Shown here: positions 33,654-44,494 of the stretch, piece by piece
How the letters are laid out: each line of letters starts with the position of its first letter
How positions within the stretch are numbered: position 1 is the first letter of the stretch
Assembly: GCF_014206875.1 (NCBI RefSeq)
Contig: NZ_JACIJO010000002.1
Coordinates: forward strand, 868,001-932,000
Origin: Algoriphagus iocasae
Lineage (GTDB): Bacteria; Bacteroidota; Bacteroidia; Cytophagales; Cyclobacteriaceae
Length of the DNA: 64,000 nt
Reading direction: 5' to 3'
Notes under the pieces: model-generated
Seen by the model: the letters and a program-made list of their open reading frames with translations, nothing else
What the model was told of the DNA's origin: nothing
Database searches by the model: none
Translations under genes and position numbers: made by a program

Positions 33654-36600
33654 TTAGTTGATAGGAAGGGAAACGATAAACTCGCTACCTTTTCCTTCTG
33701 TACTATTGACTTTGATTTCCCCTCCGTGAGCCAACACGATATCGTAAGCCAAAGAAAGCCCTAAGCCCGTACCTGAGCCAGTAGGTTTTGTGGTGAAAAA
33801 TGGCTGAAATATTTTTTCTTTGATGGAATCCGGGATACCAGTTCCATTATCCACAACAGAAATCAATATAAAAGATACACCCTTTTTATCAGTAGTTTGG
33901 GAAGTGCTGATCTTCACTATTGGCTGATATTCTTCGGAATCCTGCTCGTATTTCACTTTCCTATCCAAAACCGAATAAAAACCATTGTTCAATAGATTTA
34001 GAAGGACTTTACCGATTTCTTGCGGAATAACCTTCACTTTTGGAAGACCTTCATCTACAGAAATATCCATTTCTATTTCGAGGTCTTTAGAAATTACATT
34101 TTTGTATTTGGCCAAAAAACTGTGGTAAGACATCCTCAAGAATCCATTTGCAAGCGCATTAATATCAGTCAGTTCATGTTTGCCTTGTCCCTGCTTGCTA
34201 TGTTCCAGCATATTTTTGACAATGGCATCGGCTTGAATGCCGTGTTTTCTGATTTTCTCTAAGTTGAATCTTACGTCCTCCAAAAGCTCTTGAAGTAACT
34301 CCCCATCTCTCTTATCTTCTGGTTTTTCATATTCTTCCAAAATCTCCTGAATCAACTCATCACTGACCTCCGTAAAGTTATTGACAAAGTTTAGCGGGTT
34401 CTGGATCTCATGTGCAATTCCAGAAGCCAGCTCACCCATAGAGGCCATTTTCTCAGAATTAACCAATTGCCTTTGTGCTTTTTTCAGATCGTTCACAGTG
34501 AGCTCTAAATCCTCTTTTTGATGTTGAAGTTCGGAGGTTCTCAGTAGTACTTTTTTCTCCAAATTTTCATATAGTTGAGCATTTGAAATCGATATGGCAA
34601 TCTGTGTGGATAGTGTCTGAAGAAGATCTTTATGCGATGGGGTGAAAGCACCCACCGAAAGTGAATTTTCTAAATAAAGTATAGCGATCAACATCCCTTG
34701 GTGGATCACAGGAAGACAAAGAATGGATTTGATCTGATGGGATCGAAAATAAGGTGTTACTCCAAATTCTGGATGGTTTTGTGCATCTTCCAGTAAGAGG
34801 GACTGCTGACTGTTTTGTACATAATTGATGACTTCCTCAGGCAGATCAATGCCAGGAGATGGATAAGGAATTCCCTGTAATAATTTATAGGAAGAAGGGT
34901 TGATCATCCCTTCCGCTTCCACCTTCCAGTTGCTATCAGATTGCATCAAGAAATATCCTTTTTCTGCACCAGCATTTTCCAGAACTATCTCCATCATTTT
35001 GCCCAAGACTCCTTTCAAAGTGACCTGTTGGGAAATCGCAGCCGAAGCTTTGATTAAGGTATGGGCATCAAACATTTCAAGGGATTGGAAAGTCCGGGTC
35101 GTTTCGCTTATTGTACCTGTCTTTTGAGGCTGGCCTTTCTGGAAAACAGTTGGGAAATTCTTTTGAAGTTCATCGATTTTATGAGTTGCACCATATTCCA
35201 AATAAGCCAAATAGGAATCTTTGAGATAGATTTCTCCAATTCTTATTTTGCCGCTATTTAGCATCATTTTCCCCGCCTTTTCAAAAGCAATTGCTTTGAG
35301 CGGAAGCATTTCATTTTTGGAAGTTTGGCTGATGACAGCATCATAAAGGTCCAAAGCATCTAAAATATGACCCTGTTTTTCTTTTTGGATGGCATGAATC
35401 AGGTCAATACGAAATTGGAAATTTTCAGGAGCGGAGGCATTCCATTTTTCCAATACAGCCAGAGATTCCTCAACCGCCGTTTGAAGTTCAGGGTTTGGCT
35501 CTTTCGGATCCATCAACTCCAGGGAAATCATTGGTAAATAGATGTAATAATCTGCTAATACTACAGATCCAGGAACTGCCGACAAGTAATTTTTGGCATT
35601 GGAAATATAGTCAAATGCTTCCTGGGGATTGCCCAGTAAATAGCTGGAAAAACCTTTGTAAAGGAAAAAGTAGAACCTTCCGAAATAATTTTGCTCCCGC
35701 TCCAAAAGAGCATAAATATGTTCGTCCGTTTCAATGCTTTGTAATTGAGTAGGTGCTCCTAAATCATTAATAAACTGATAGAAAACGAGAACTGTGCTTT
35801 TGACAAATAGATTTTTGGTTTTTTCGGCGATTTGTAAGCCATGGTACAAGTTCTCCTCCAATACCGAAAGAGAGTTTCCAGCGGTAGTAATTACCTGCCC
35901 AAAACCAGAAATATTATAGCCTGCAAATTGAAGTTCACCAGATTGAAGACCTGCTGTCAAGCCTTCTTTTAGATAGTTGATACTTTCTTTGGCAGGTCTT
36001 GCGTAGATGTTTAGGAAAGCTCCTAAAACAAAACAAGTATTACTTTTTTGTCTTTGACTTTTTAACTCATTAGCAAGCTGGTAGGAGAGATCACCAAAGT
36101 CAAATCCCTGCTGAAAATCACCGAATGCAAGTCCACAAAGGATTCCATAAGAACTATATGCTGTACAGCTTTCCGCTATATTTCCATCATTGATAGAAAT
36201 AGCTGTGCTCGTCAAAACCAAATATGTCCACAAATTACTCTGTCCACTCAAAAATGCAGGAGAGAGCATGTTGACGATCAACTTGATTTTAATACTTGGC
36301 ACTTCCTCTGAAGAAAGGGTCCTATTTTGTAATAAATCGATAGGTTTCTTGTTTGCCATTGAACCCATGATTGCGCCAAAACCTTGGCCGATGGCATCTC
36401 CAAAATCTTCTTCTTTTGGAAAAGAGATACCCATCAATTCCAAGCCTTTTATTCCAAAATTCAAAGCATCCTGAAACTGGATTTTCATGGTAGAAAAAAT
36501 GATGAGCTGGTTATAAATCTGCGCTTTTTCATCATTTGTTTTGGCGAAAACCAATGTTTCATTTGAGAGGTCAAAAGCTTTTTGCTGGTCTCCCGCAATA

Positions 36601-38939
36601 AATTCTACCTCTATCTGAGCAAAGGAGATTTTCCATTTCAGATCATAAAATTCGTTCCAAGGATCTTTATCTTGAAGAAGTTGGTCAGCGAGGTTTAATA
36701 GCTTTAACGCTTCATCAAAGGCAATGGCATCTCTTGCTTTGATGCCTGCTTCGTAATTATAGGAAGCCAATTTCACCTGTTTATCCAGATCCGTAATCAG
36801 GGTTTTTGCCCGATTTAATTGGTTGGTTACTTTAAAAATCCAATCCTCTTTTTTCCGGTCCAGTATATTTTCAAAAAACTCTCCGATTTCTAAGTGAATC
36901 TGAGTTTTATCTTTCAAATATAAATAGGCTGCTTGCTGGATCCGGTCGTGTACAAAATAGTATTCTGTACCATCAAAAAGCAGATAGGAATCATTTAAAG
37001 CAGGGCTTAATTCCTCTTTAAAGTCCAACTCCGACATTAAGAAAATTTCTGAAATTTCTTTGGAAGAAAAACGGTTTCCTATAGCTGCTCCTGTGCCCAG
37101 TATTTTCCTCACGTTTTCAGGAAGTTTCTCCATCTGTTTCATCAGGAAATCCACTACGTTCTCAGTGGCACTTTCCTCAACAATTTGAGATTCATCCCAT
37201 TCCCATTTCCCCTCTTTGGTATTGGGTACGATCAAACCTTTCTCATAAAGGCTATTTATAAATCGATGCACATAAAATGGATTTCCACTAGTTTTGGCAT
37301 GTACCTGTCTAGCAAAATCTTTTACCTTTTCAGGAGTTGTCATCAAGCTATAAGCTAGAATTTTCTCGATTTCTGAAATCGGTATCAAGTCCAACTCAAT
37401 GTTTTGAATTGGGAATTTTAATTTCTTTAAATCATACAGAAGAATCGTTAGAGGATGGGAATCATCTACTTCATTATCCCGATAGGCACCGACAATGAAA
37501 AAGGTCTGATTTTGATTGTTTTTAAGAAGCTGGGATAGAAGGTTGAGACTTGCTAAATCAATCCATTGGAGATCGTCAAGAAAGAGCGTGATCGGATAGG
37601 GCTGAGAGGTAAAGACTTTGATGAATTCTTCAAAAACATATTCAAATCGGTTCTGGGACTCCATCGGAGAAAGGGCTTCCAGGTCCATTTGAGGACCAAT
37701 TATCTTCTCCAAAGTCGGAAATACTTCCGTTAGCAACTTTCCGTTTTGCCCCAAAGCTACTTTCAATTGATCTCTCCAAAATGCCAAAGCAGTTTTATGC
37801 TCTGTCATCAACTGGAGCAACAAACTTTCAAAAGCCTGAATCAATCCGCTGTAAGGAATGGGCTGATTCAAAAGCTCATATTTGCCATGAAGGAAGAATC
37901 CATTTTGTTCCAAAACGGGCTTCTTGAGCTCTTGGATAAAACTGGATTTGCCGATTCCTGGACTTCCTTTCACTAAGAGAAATTGGGTTTCTTTTTTATT
38001 CAGACAGGTTTCCCAATAACCCATTAATTCTTGCAATTGCTTTTCCCTGCCAAAAAGCTGTCTTGGCATTCTGAAAATCGATGAAAAATCAAATTCCGCC
38101 AGTTTGAAATCATGAACTTCTCCTGTCTCTTCTAGGTCTTCGGCACATCGCAATAGGTCATGTTCTAACCCCTTGGCTGATTGATACCGATCGTCGGCGG
38201 ATTTGGATAAAAGCCTAAGAATGATTTTTTCGAGAACAGGAGGGATGTTTCTGGAATATTCTCTCAAAGTTGGTGGCTGAGAGGCAATATGTTGGTGGAT
38301 GATCTGGAAAGAATCCTCGCTTTCAAATGGGAAAACTCCTGAAAGTAACCTGTAAAATAAAACACCTAAAGAATAAAAGTCTGTTCTGTAATCTGTCAGC
38401 CGATTGATTCTACCTGTTTGTTCAGGAGAGAGATAATGGATTTTTCCACCAGTAATTTTTTCAGAACTGATTTTTTGAAAGGAAGCCGAAACTCCAAAAT
38501 CTATCAATCTGATAGCAGAAAAATCTTTTGCAACCAGAATGTTGTCTGCACTGATGTCACGATGCACAATTTTCTGTAAATGCATCTCTCCCAAAGCCCG
38601 CGTGATTTTTGGCGCAATTTTCAAAAAATCCACTAAGGATAATCGGTGATTTTTCCTGATTAGGTTATCCAAAGATGTTCCTTCGAAATACTCCTGAATA
38701 ATCCCAAATCCATTTCCGATTCTGATGAGTTCCAGGTAGTTTGCTAAACCTTCGCCGTGCAGTTTTTCTCCTAAACGAAATTCTTCCTTGATCCGCTCTA
38801 TTTTTTGTGGTGTGGGGAAATCATCTGCATGGATTTTTATGATGACTTTAACTCCTGTCTGATGGTGCGCGGCCTCAAAAACAGAAGTCTCAGAATCTTC
38901 ATACAGTTTATTGATTACTATGTATTCCCCAATATTCAT
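33654..38939 (-). CDS. Giant hybrid Ser/Thr kinase - AAA ATPase - TPR - GAF - histidine kinase
   Basis: The 1761-residue cytoplasmic protein starts with a complete eukaryotic-type kinase domain: Lys35, HRD at 126-128 with Asn133, DFG at 147-149, and HYLSPEQTGR as activation segment. An AAA_16/STAND ATPase follows, with Walker A KGSPGIGKSS (324-333) and Walker B ITLFLDDLQWID. Helical TPR-like repeats run about 720-1230, then a GAF domain about 1270-1420 (GYFLMQ to ILYLENSLSVGAF). A coiled coil leads to DHp IAHEIQNPLNFVNNFTEV and HATPase with G2 GSGTGLGLSLAYDIV. This matches the large multi-domain kinases of cyanobacteria and Bacteroidota. It could integrate Ser/Thr and His phosphorylation. Single gene, intact. 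Confidence 0.9.
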   Translation of the reverse strand: MNIGEYIVINKLYEDSETSVFEAAHHQTGVKVIIKIHADDFPTPQKIERIKEEFRLGEKLHGEGLANYLELIRIGNGFGIIQEYFEGTSLDNLIRKNHRLSLVDFLKIAPKITRALGEMHLQKIVHRDISADNILVAKDFSAIRLIDFGVSASFQKISSEKITGGKIHYLSPEQTGRINRLTDYRTDFYSLGVLFYRLLSGVFPFESEDSFQIIHQHIASQPPTLREYSRNIPPVLEKIILRLLSKSADDRYQSAKGLEHDLLRCAEDLEETGEVHDFKLAEFDFSSIFRMPRQLFGREKQLQELMGYWETCLNKKETQFLLVKGSPGIGKSSFIQELKKPVLEQNGFFLHGKYELLNQPIPYSGLIQAFESLLLQLMTEHKTALAFWRDQLKVALGQNGKLLTEVFPTLEKIIGPQMDLEALSPMESQNRFEYVFEEFIKVFTSQPYPITLFLDDLQWIDLASLNLLSQLLKNNQNQTFFIVGAYRDNEVDDSHPLTILLYDLKKLKFPIQNIELDLIPISEIEKILAYSLMTTPEKVKDFARQVHAKTSGNPFYVHRFINSLYEKGLIVPNTKEGKWEWDESQIVEESATENVVDFLMKQMEKLPENVRKILGTGAAIGNRFSSKEISEIFLMSELDFKEELSPALNDSYLLFDGTEYYFVHDRIQQAAYLYLKDKTQIHLEIGEFFENILDRKKEDWIFKVTNQLNRAKTLITDLDKQVKLASYNYEAGIKARDAIAFDEALKLLNLADQLLQDKDPWNEFYDLKWKISFAQIEVEFIAGDQQKAFDLSNETLVFAKTNDEKAQIYNQLIIFSTMKIQFQDALNFGIKGLELMGISFPKEEDFGDAIGQGFGAIMGSMANKKPIDLLQNRTLSSEEVPSIKIKLIVNMLSPAFLSGQSNLWTYLVLTSTAISINDGNIAESCTAYSSYGILCGLAFGDFQQGFDFGDLSYQLANELKSQRQKSNTCFVLGAFLNIYARPAKESINYLKEGLTAGLQSGELQFAGYNISGFGQVITTAGNSLSVLEENLYHGLQIAEKTKNLFVKSTVLVFYQFINDLGAPTQLQSIETDEHIYALLEREQNYFGRFYFFLYKGFSSYLLGNPQEAFDYISNAKNYLSAVPGSVVLADYYIYLPMISLELMDPKEPNPELQTAVEESLAVLEKWNASAPENFQFRIDLIHAIQKEKQGHILDALDLYDAVISQTSKNEMLPLKAIAFEKAGKMMLNSGKIRIGEIYLKDSYLAYLEYGATHKIDELQKNFPTVFQKGQPQKTGTISETTRTFQSLEMFDAHTLIKASAAISQQVTLKGVLGKMMEIVLENAGAEKGYFLMQSDSNWKVEAEGMINPSSYKLLQGIPYPSPGIDLPEEVINYVQNSQQSLLLEDAQNHPEFGVTPYFRSHQIKSILCLPVIHQGMLIAILYLENSLSVGAFTPSHKDLLQTLSTQIAISISNAQLYENLEKKVLLRTSELQHQKEDLELTVNDLKKAQRQLVNSEKMASMGELASGIAHEIQNPLNFVNNFTEVSDELIQEILEEYEKPEDKRDGELLQELLEDVRFNLEKIRKHGIQADAIVKNMLEHSKQGQGKHELTDINALANGFLRMSYHSFLAKYKNVISKDLEIEMDISVDEGLPKVKVIPQEIGKVLLNLLNNGFYSVLDRKVKYEQDSEEYQPIVKISTSQTTDKKGVSFILISVVDNGTGIPDSIKEKIFQPFFTTKPTGSGTGLGLSLAYDIVLAHGGEIKVNSTEGKGSEFIVSLPIN

Positions 38940-39002
38940 TTAGAATAGACAGAAGTTATTTTCTCAAAGCAAATTGAAATATAAAGGTTTTGCCAAACTG
39001 GT

Positions 39003-41249
39003 CTAGTCAAAGTGTGGATATATTTCTTTATTGAAGAAATCCTGAATGATGTGTTTGTCAAGCCAGATTTTGTCAATCATATATTGATAATCGTCTTTGA
39101 CAGAGACGTGGTAAGGATCCGAAGCATTTGACTCAATGGAATTAGTCCATACTGAATGCAAAGTGAAGGCGAAATTTAGGTCAGGATGGGATAAAACAGC
39201 CTTTGGGCCATCTTTCAGATTGGCAGCGTCAAAAATCCAGACTTCTCTGAAGAAATTCTTTTCTCCATTGAGTTCATCTTCATTGATCATCAATACGGTA
39301 ATGTAGCCATCGATTCCAGCTCGAGGATTGGTACTCGTTTTCCTATTTGTAAATTGAAGCGATCGGATTTCATATCCCTTCGGAAATTGGAAATAATCTT
39401 CTAACTCGAAGGATTGGGCATTTAATCGCACCAATTGATGAGGGACACCTTCTTCGGATAACTCTTTTACTTTTTCTGCAGGTACTTTACGGTTTGGATA
39501 ATCTTTATAAAGCTCATAAATGAATTCAGTCAATCTCCTTGGTTCCAAACCATAGCATTGGAAGTAGATATCTGTGATTTCATTACTTGGAATGCTTCCT
39601 GAAATGATATCTCGAAATGTATAAATTCCCACTCCCCAGGTATGTGCGCCAAGATCTTCTGGATTGTCTAGATTTCCTGGAGCATCTAAAATCAGTTCGG
39701 AAAGTAAATTACCTTTCTCCGCATCAATCTCATATTTGCTGATTCGACCGATATCCATGACTCCGGCAGAAATAATTCCAGCTGTATTTGGTTCGATCTC
39801 TGATCCACTGACCAATTTATCAAATGGTCTTACCCATTCTGCCAGGCAAGCAGCACTATTGCTGGCGCCATATAATGTCAATTTGCCTCCCGGGTTTTTA
39901 TAGTTTAAGTAGCAATGGATAAATTCTGGTTCCAGTCTTATCCTCTTCGCTACAGCCGTTTTGGAGGAAGAATTTAGGTCCTTTCGAGCCACTATATACA
40001 CATCTGTAAATGGTTCTTGAGGTAGTGTGGTGTGCTTTCTGATGAAATTATCTATCTCTTCATTATGAGGAAATGGATTATTAAACATCACATCCAGGGA
40101 TAACTTAAATGCCGCATTGATAAACACAAAATAGTCTTCTGAAACAGTCGTCTGATGGCAACATTGTGTGATTTTCAGATTTTCACCTTTTTCATCCACC
40201 AATCTCCAAGTCTTTAGAGATTTAGATCCATCAAAGCAGTGTACATAAACTTCGTCTTTGACTGAAAACTCATTTTTCGGTATCCCTAAAACGGTCAGAA
40301 TGTCTCCAAAAATTTTGACTACTTTGTGTTTTAACTTTCTAAAAAAGCGCTTGAATTTACTCTCATGTGTCGGGAAGTCTTTATGGACGTTTTGAAAATA
40401 TTCATTGAGTTTTTCTCTAGCCTCTGTCTTGGAATCCAATGTTTTCCAGGCTTTTACTTTTTGCTCCAGATCCTTTTCTATCGCATGGTGATGAAGGTGT
40501 AAGGACGGCCACAGGTTGGATTCCTTCAGCTGAAGTTTGGTCGACTTGGTATAATTGACCGAAAAAAGCTCTTTGGTAACTGGGTCAAAAGCAGGGTGTG
40601 CCGTCGTCTGTAGCACAGGAAAAGGCCAAGGCACAATTCCAGGAACGCCATTACTATATTCTTTGATATAGCCGATGGCAGTTTTTACTTCCAGTGTATT
40701 TGGGTCAATTTCATAGGGTCTGCCTACATCTGTAGTGGCCACCAGTCGATCTTTGGTGTCGTTTCCATACCTAATAGGCGTGATAGCAGTGGAGAGTAGA
40801 TCACTGCAACCTAGCCAAAAGGACATTCTGGTGATTCCAAGATTCTTAAAAGCACTGAAGCTTTGCTCCCATTTCGGATATTTTTTGTAGCTGCCATACT
40901 TTAAGGCCTCGTCTGCATAATATGCAGGTGGTTTTAAAAGGCGAGCTTTCAACATCACTTTTCCTTCTTGGTCAAAATCATATCGCATGACAAAGCCACC
41001 TCCAAGAAGAATGGGAGAAGCGAATTCCTTGTTGTCTGTTCCGTCTGGATTTTTCTTTGGATAGGGATAAGCCGAATTGACAGATCCGCTGGAGGAATTG
41101 ATAAAAACATGCCCAGAAATATCAGCTGGGATTTCACCATAAATCGTCTTCAGCTCGATGTCCAATGGATCCCGGGTAGAAGAAATCAATGGCCGAACAG
41201 GAGGATTTAATTCCGCTCTTCCTTTTTGGAGAATTTTGAGTTGAAACAT
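39003..41249 (-). CDS. Carotenoid oxygenase (RPE65/CCD family)
   Basis: The 748-residue protein is longer than usual for this seven-bladed-propeller iron enzyme family because of a charged helical insertion around 255-330. Propeller elements and candidate iron-ligand His residues are visible in order: TTAHPAFDPVTKELFSVNY, CCHQTTVSEDYFVF, a His in GAHTWGVGIYTF, and FTLHSVWTNSIES near the C-terminus. The N-terminal SGHVFINSSSGS with the Pro/Tyr-rich loop is typical. It probably cleaves a carotenoid or apocarotenoid, possibly linked to carotenoid or retinal metabolism; no partner gene is nearby. Monocistronic. Confidence 0.85.
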   Translation of the reverse strand: MFQLKILQKGRAELNPPVRPLISSTRDPLDIELKTIYGEIPADISGHVFINSSSGSVNSAYPYPKKNPDGTDNKEFASPILLGGGFVMRYDFDQEGKVMLKARLLKPPAYYADEALKYGSYKKYPKWEQSFSAFKNLGITRMSFWLGCSDLLSTAITPIRYGNDTKDRLVATTDVGRPYEIDPNTLEVKTAIGYIKEYSNGVPGIVPWPFPVLQTTAHPAFDPVTKELFSVNYTKSTKLQLKESNLWPSLHLHHHAIEKDLEQKVKAWKTLDSKTEAREKLNEYFQNVHKDFPTHESKFKRFFRKLKHKVVKIFGDILTVLGIPKNEFSVKDEVYVHCFDGSKSLKTWRLVDEKGENLKITQCCHQTTVSEDYFVFINAAFKLSLDVMFNNPFPHNEEIDNFIRKHTTLPQEPFTDVYIVARKDLNSSSKTAVAKRIRLEPEFIHCYLNYKNPGGKLTLYGASNSAACLAEWVRPFDKLVSGSEIEPNTAGIISAGVMDIGRISKYEIDAEKGNLLSELILDAPGNLDNPEDLGAHTWGVGIYTFRDIISGSIPSNEITDIYFQCYGLEPRRLTEFIYELYKDYPNRKVPAEKVKELSEEGVPHQLVRLNAQSFELEDYFQFPKGYEIRSLQFTNRKTSTNPRAGIDGYITVLMINEDELNGEKNFFREVWIFDAANLKDGPKAVLSHPDLNFAFTLHSVWTNSIESNASDPYHVSVKDDYQYMIDKIWLDKHIIQDFFNKEIYPHFD

Positions 41250-41819
41250 AACTAAAAACGAAAAAGATTGATGTTTATCAAGATAAATAAAACTTTTCTA
41301 ATTAAAATTTATTTTTGATAAAAGCATGTTTTCAACTTGATGCCTCCTTTTCAAGCTAAATACTAGTAGGTTTTTAGATATAAAAAACCGGTTGGGGATC
41401 TTCATTCCCTTTTTGAAGCTCCCCCCGGTCAAAAAAATTGCTGCGTTAAGTTTATATCAAAAAATTTGCTGCTTTGAGTCCATTGCATCTTCCTGATGGC
41501 AAATTTTAATTGGGCTCAGTCCCAATGGCTTATTCCTTGAGTGATTTTTCCATTCACAAATAGGGCTGCGATAGGTTGAGGTATTTGGGTTATTGTGGTA
41601 ATCGTTTCTTTACTAAGACCCCAATAATTGGCCCATACTTCTTCTTTATCTGTCCTTTATGCTTCACTTTCAATAAGTTGTACTGAAATACTCAGATTTA
41701 AAACTGCTTTTGTATCAACCTAGGTTTAACCTGTCCGAACAACAGGAATTTTTTCCCGAGGAAACAATTTTTAAATACAATAAATTGTTTTTCAGATTTT
41801 GCTTTCGTTAAATTGAGCC
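41250..41819. other. Intergenic region with a possible coding relic
   Basis: The 570-bp spacer lies between divergent genes (carotenoid oxygenase minus, TPR kinase plus) and must hold both promoters. On the minus strand about 41517-41660 a frame without a start codon reads EEVWANYWGLSKETITTI, then PQPIAALFVNGKITQGISHW, before a stop. It looks like protein sequence but I cannot name it. No RNA gene was recognised. Confidence 0.45.
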
Positions 41820-43766
41820 ATGAAGAAGGTGTTTTTTCTAGCTTATTTTTTCACATCCTTTGGGCTAATTGCTCAAATTCAAAAAGTTGGTGGATCCTTT
41901 CAATATGAGGAGGTCTTTATAGACACAGATGATTTTCAGTCGGATTATCTGGAGAAAATGGAAGGTTCTTTGGCTGAACTAAAAAGTCCTAGTGAGCTTC
42001 GCCTACAAATCATCAATGATCTTGGGTACTACTACCATACGAGAAACCTTACAAAGGCGCTTCTGATTATTGAAGGAGGTCTTAATGAGGCAAGAGACAT
42101 GGGCAATTCTTATTGGGAAGGAAGAATGATGGTTTCGCAAGGAGCCATTTTACTTCGCATGGAGGAGTTAGATCATGCACAATCCGTATTAACAGCTGCT
42201 ATTGAAAATATCCCCGAAAAAGAATCTTGGCTCCTCTACACCAACCTCGGTTATGTATATGAGCGAAAAGGCATGCTTGGAGAAGCATTTTCTTATGCTT
42301 CAAAAGTTTTGGAAATAGGAGAGAAGTACAATGATCCAAAATCAATTGCAATGGCTTATTCTGACATGAGCAATTTATTCTGGAAGCAGCGCAAATTTGA
42401 AATGGCTTTGACCTTTGGTTTGAAGTCTCTTGATCTTTTTGAAAAAAGAGGTTTGAGGGATTTAGATTATGATTTTACTCTTCATTTGGTTGGTCAGTTT
42501 TATGTAGATCTGAATGAGCCTTTGAAGGCATTATCCTATTTTAAAAAATCTGTTGAGTTTGGGGAGCGCTATGGTTTTTATAATAACCTGAGTGATTCCT
42601 ACATCGCGCTGGTCAATTTACAAACAGATTTAGGAGAATATTCAGAGGCGATAAGTTCTGGAATGGAAGCCTTACGGTATGCAGAGCTACTTGATAATGA
42701 ATTCATGATCATGCGCTCTTATTTGGCTCTGGGAAAAGTCAGTAACGCTTCAGGGGAATACTCAAAAGCTGTAGGGTATTTAGAAAGTAGCCTGGCCAAT
42801 ATCAAACCTAATTTTGGAGATAAATTCCAGCTAGGGATGGTCTATGAGGAGCTAAGCAAAGCACATGAGAATTTAGGAGAATTTAAACAGGCACTTGCAT
42901 CGTCCAAAATGTCTGATAAGCTGAGGCAAGAAGTTTTTACAAAAGAGGCGGAAGACAAAATAGCACTCCTTCAAACTGAAATGGAGGTTGCCCAAAAGGA
43001 GAATACCATCAAGCTTCAGCAGGTAGAATTATCAAAAACCAGGGAGTTACAGTTGTTTTACTTGGCATTGGCTATCGTGGCGATTGTTTTCCTTGGTCTT
43101 CTTTATATAGTTTACCTGAGAAAGGAAAAATACAGTAAGCTTTTAGAGAAGAGAAATCAGGAAAAAGAGTATTTGCTAAAAGAAATTCATCATCGGGTAA
43201 AAAATAATCTTGAAACAATTTCCAGCCTCCTTTCCCTTCAGATAGCAACCATTGAAAGCCCAGAGTTTAAACAAATAATGGAGGAGACCTATTCGCGAGT
43301 GCAAAGCATGGGAATGATCCATTTAAGTCTTTATAAAAAGGGGAATTTGAAAAAAGTGGAGATGAAGCAATTTTTTGAGGAATTGGGAGGTTTCATTGTA
43401 GATACTTTCGATGCTGAAAGCCGAATAGATTTTAAGACAGAAATGGAACCAATTTCTTTGGATATTGATGTAGCTATTCCAATTGGACTGATAGTCAATG
43501 AGTTAATTTCTAATTCCTTGAAATATGCTTTTCCTCAAAACAGTGCTGGGAGAATTACTGTTTCTTTAGAAGAAAAAGATGCCAGCTTACTGCTGAATGT
43601 TTCTGATGATGGAATCGGAATGATGGCAAATTCTTTTTCAAAGGGAACTGGATTTGGAAGAGAATTGATCGGACTTCTTACTCGTCAACTGGATGGTAAA
43701 ATGACCTTGGTAAATGAGTCAGGAACTGCATTTTCATTTGAATTTGTCTTAAATAAAGCAGCATGA
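41820..43766 (+). CDS. TPR sensor histidine kinase of the HisKA_2 type
   Basis: The 648-residue protein has a signal peptide (ending LIAQ), then about seven TPR-like repeats (40-390; for example WLLYTNLGYVYERKGMLGEA). A single membrane helix follows (LFYLALAIVAIVFLGLLYIV). The cytoplasmic kinase has the HisKA_2 motif EIHHRVKNNLETISSLLSLQ and a HATPase with N box ELISNSLKYAF and G1 SDDGIGMM. Its TPR part is periplasmic, so the signal is probably a protein or peptide outside the inner membrane. It overlaps the LytTR regulator gene by 4 bases and is its obvious partner. Confidence 0.9.
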   Translation: MKKVFFLAYFFTSFGLIAQIQKVGGSFQYEEVFIDTDDFQSDYLEKMEGSLAELKSPSELRLQIINDLGYYYHTRNLTKALLIIEGGLNEARDMGNSYWEGRMMVSQGAILLRMEELDHAQSVLTAAIENIPEKESWLLYTNLGYVYERKGMLGEAFSYASKVLEIGEKYNDPKSIAMAYSDMSNLFWKQRKFEMALTFGLKSLDLFEKRGLRDLDYDFTLHLVGQFYVDLNEPLKALSYFKKSVEFGERYGFYNNLSDSYIALVNLQTDLGEYSEAISSGMEALRYAELLDNEFMIMRSYLALGKVSNASGEYSKAVGYLESSLANIKPNFGDKFQLGMVYEELSKAHENLGEFKQALASSKMSDKLRQEVFTKEAEDKIALLQTEMEVAQKENTIKLQQVELSKTRELQLFYLALAIVAIVFLGLLYIVYLRKEKYSKLLEKRNQEKEYLLKEIHHRVKNNLETISSLLSLQIATIESPEFKQIMEETYSRVQSMGMIHLSLYKKGNLKKVEMKQFFEELGGFIVDTFDAESRIDFKTEMEPISLDIDVAIPIGLIVNELISNSLKYAFPQNSAGRITVSLEEKDASLLLNVSDDGIGMMANSFSKGTGFGRELIGLLTRQLDGKMTLVNESGTAFSFEFVLNKAA

Positions 43767-44494
43767 GTCCGACTCGAATTTTGATTGTTGAAGATGATAT
43801 GATTATTGCGGCCAATATCAGTCTTCAACTCAGTAATCTAGGTTATGAAGTTACAGGTATCGAAACAAAAGCTGAAGAAGCCATCCACCATGCTTTGGAG
43901 TCTAGACCTGATATTATTCTAATGGATATTCAGCTAAAAGGGAGAGCAAGCGGAATTGATGCTGCTCATATGATTCATCAATCTTATGATACTCTTATTA
44001 TTTTTTTAACTGCGAATGAGGATGATGCCACATTTAACAAAGCAAAGGAAACAAAACCTTTCGCTTTTATTTCAAAACCATTTACCAAGCAAAATCTGGA
44101 AAGAACCATTGCTTTAGCAGAGGAAAGACTCATTAAAAGTACATTTCCCAATGAAGAGGAGGATACCTTCGTGGAGGCCCAAGAGGATAGGATTTTCATT
44201 CGAAATAAAAATAAATTGATCAAGGTAATGCTGGATGATATTTTGTGGGTGGAGGCTGAAAGGAATTACTCTAAAATTATTACTTCCCAACAACCGTATT
44301 TGATCGTAAGCCCATTGAACAAGCTTTGCGAAAAGTTAGATCAAAAAAAAATTATTCGGATTCATCGCTCCTTTATGGTAAACTTTTCAAAGCTGGAGGC
44401 TGTCACAGATTCCAATGTGGAGCTAGAAGGAAAAACCCTCCCGATTGGCAAACAATACAAGGAAGATTTATTCAGGTTGATGAATAAATTGTAA
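43763..44494 (+). CDS. LytTR-family response regulator
   Basis: The 243-residue protein has a receiver domain at 1-125 (acidic EDDMI, phospho-Asp in IILMDIQLKGRASG, Lys in FISKPF). A linker leads to a LytTR DNA-binding domain about 145-243 (DRIFIRNKNKLIKVMLDDIL, then WVEAERNYSKI and IHRSFMVNFSKLEAV). This AlgR/LytR layout binds DNA as a dimer with its beta-strand fold. Coupled by ATGA overlap to the HisKA_2 TPR kinase upstream, forming a classical two-component pair. Targets are unknown. Confidence 0.93.
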   Translation: MSPTRILIVEDDMIIAANISLQLSNLGYEVTGIETKAEEAIHHALESRPDIILMDIQLKGRASGIDAAHMIHQSYDTLIIFLTANEDDATFNKAKETKPFAFISKPFTKQNLERTIALAEERLIKSTFPNEEEDTFVEAQEDRIFIRNKNKLIKVMLDDILWVEAERNYSKIITSQQPYLIVSPLNKLCEKLDQKKIIRIHRSFMVNFSKLEAVTDSNVELEGKTLPIGKQYKEDLFRLMNKL

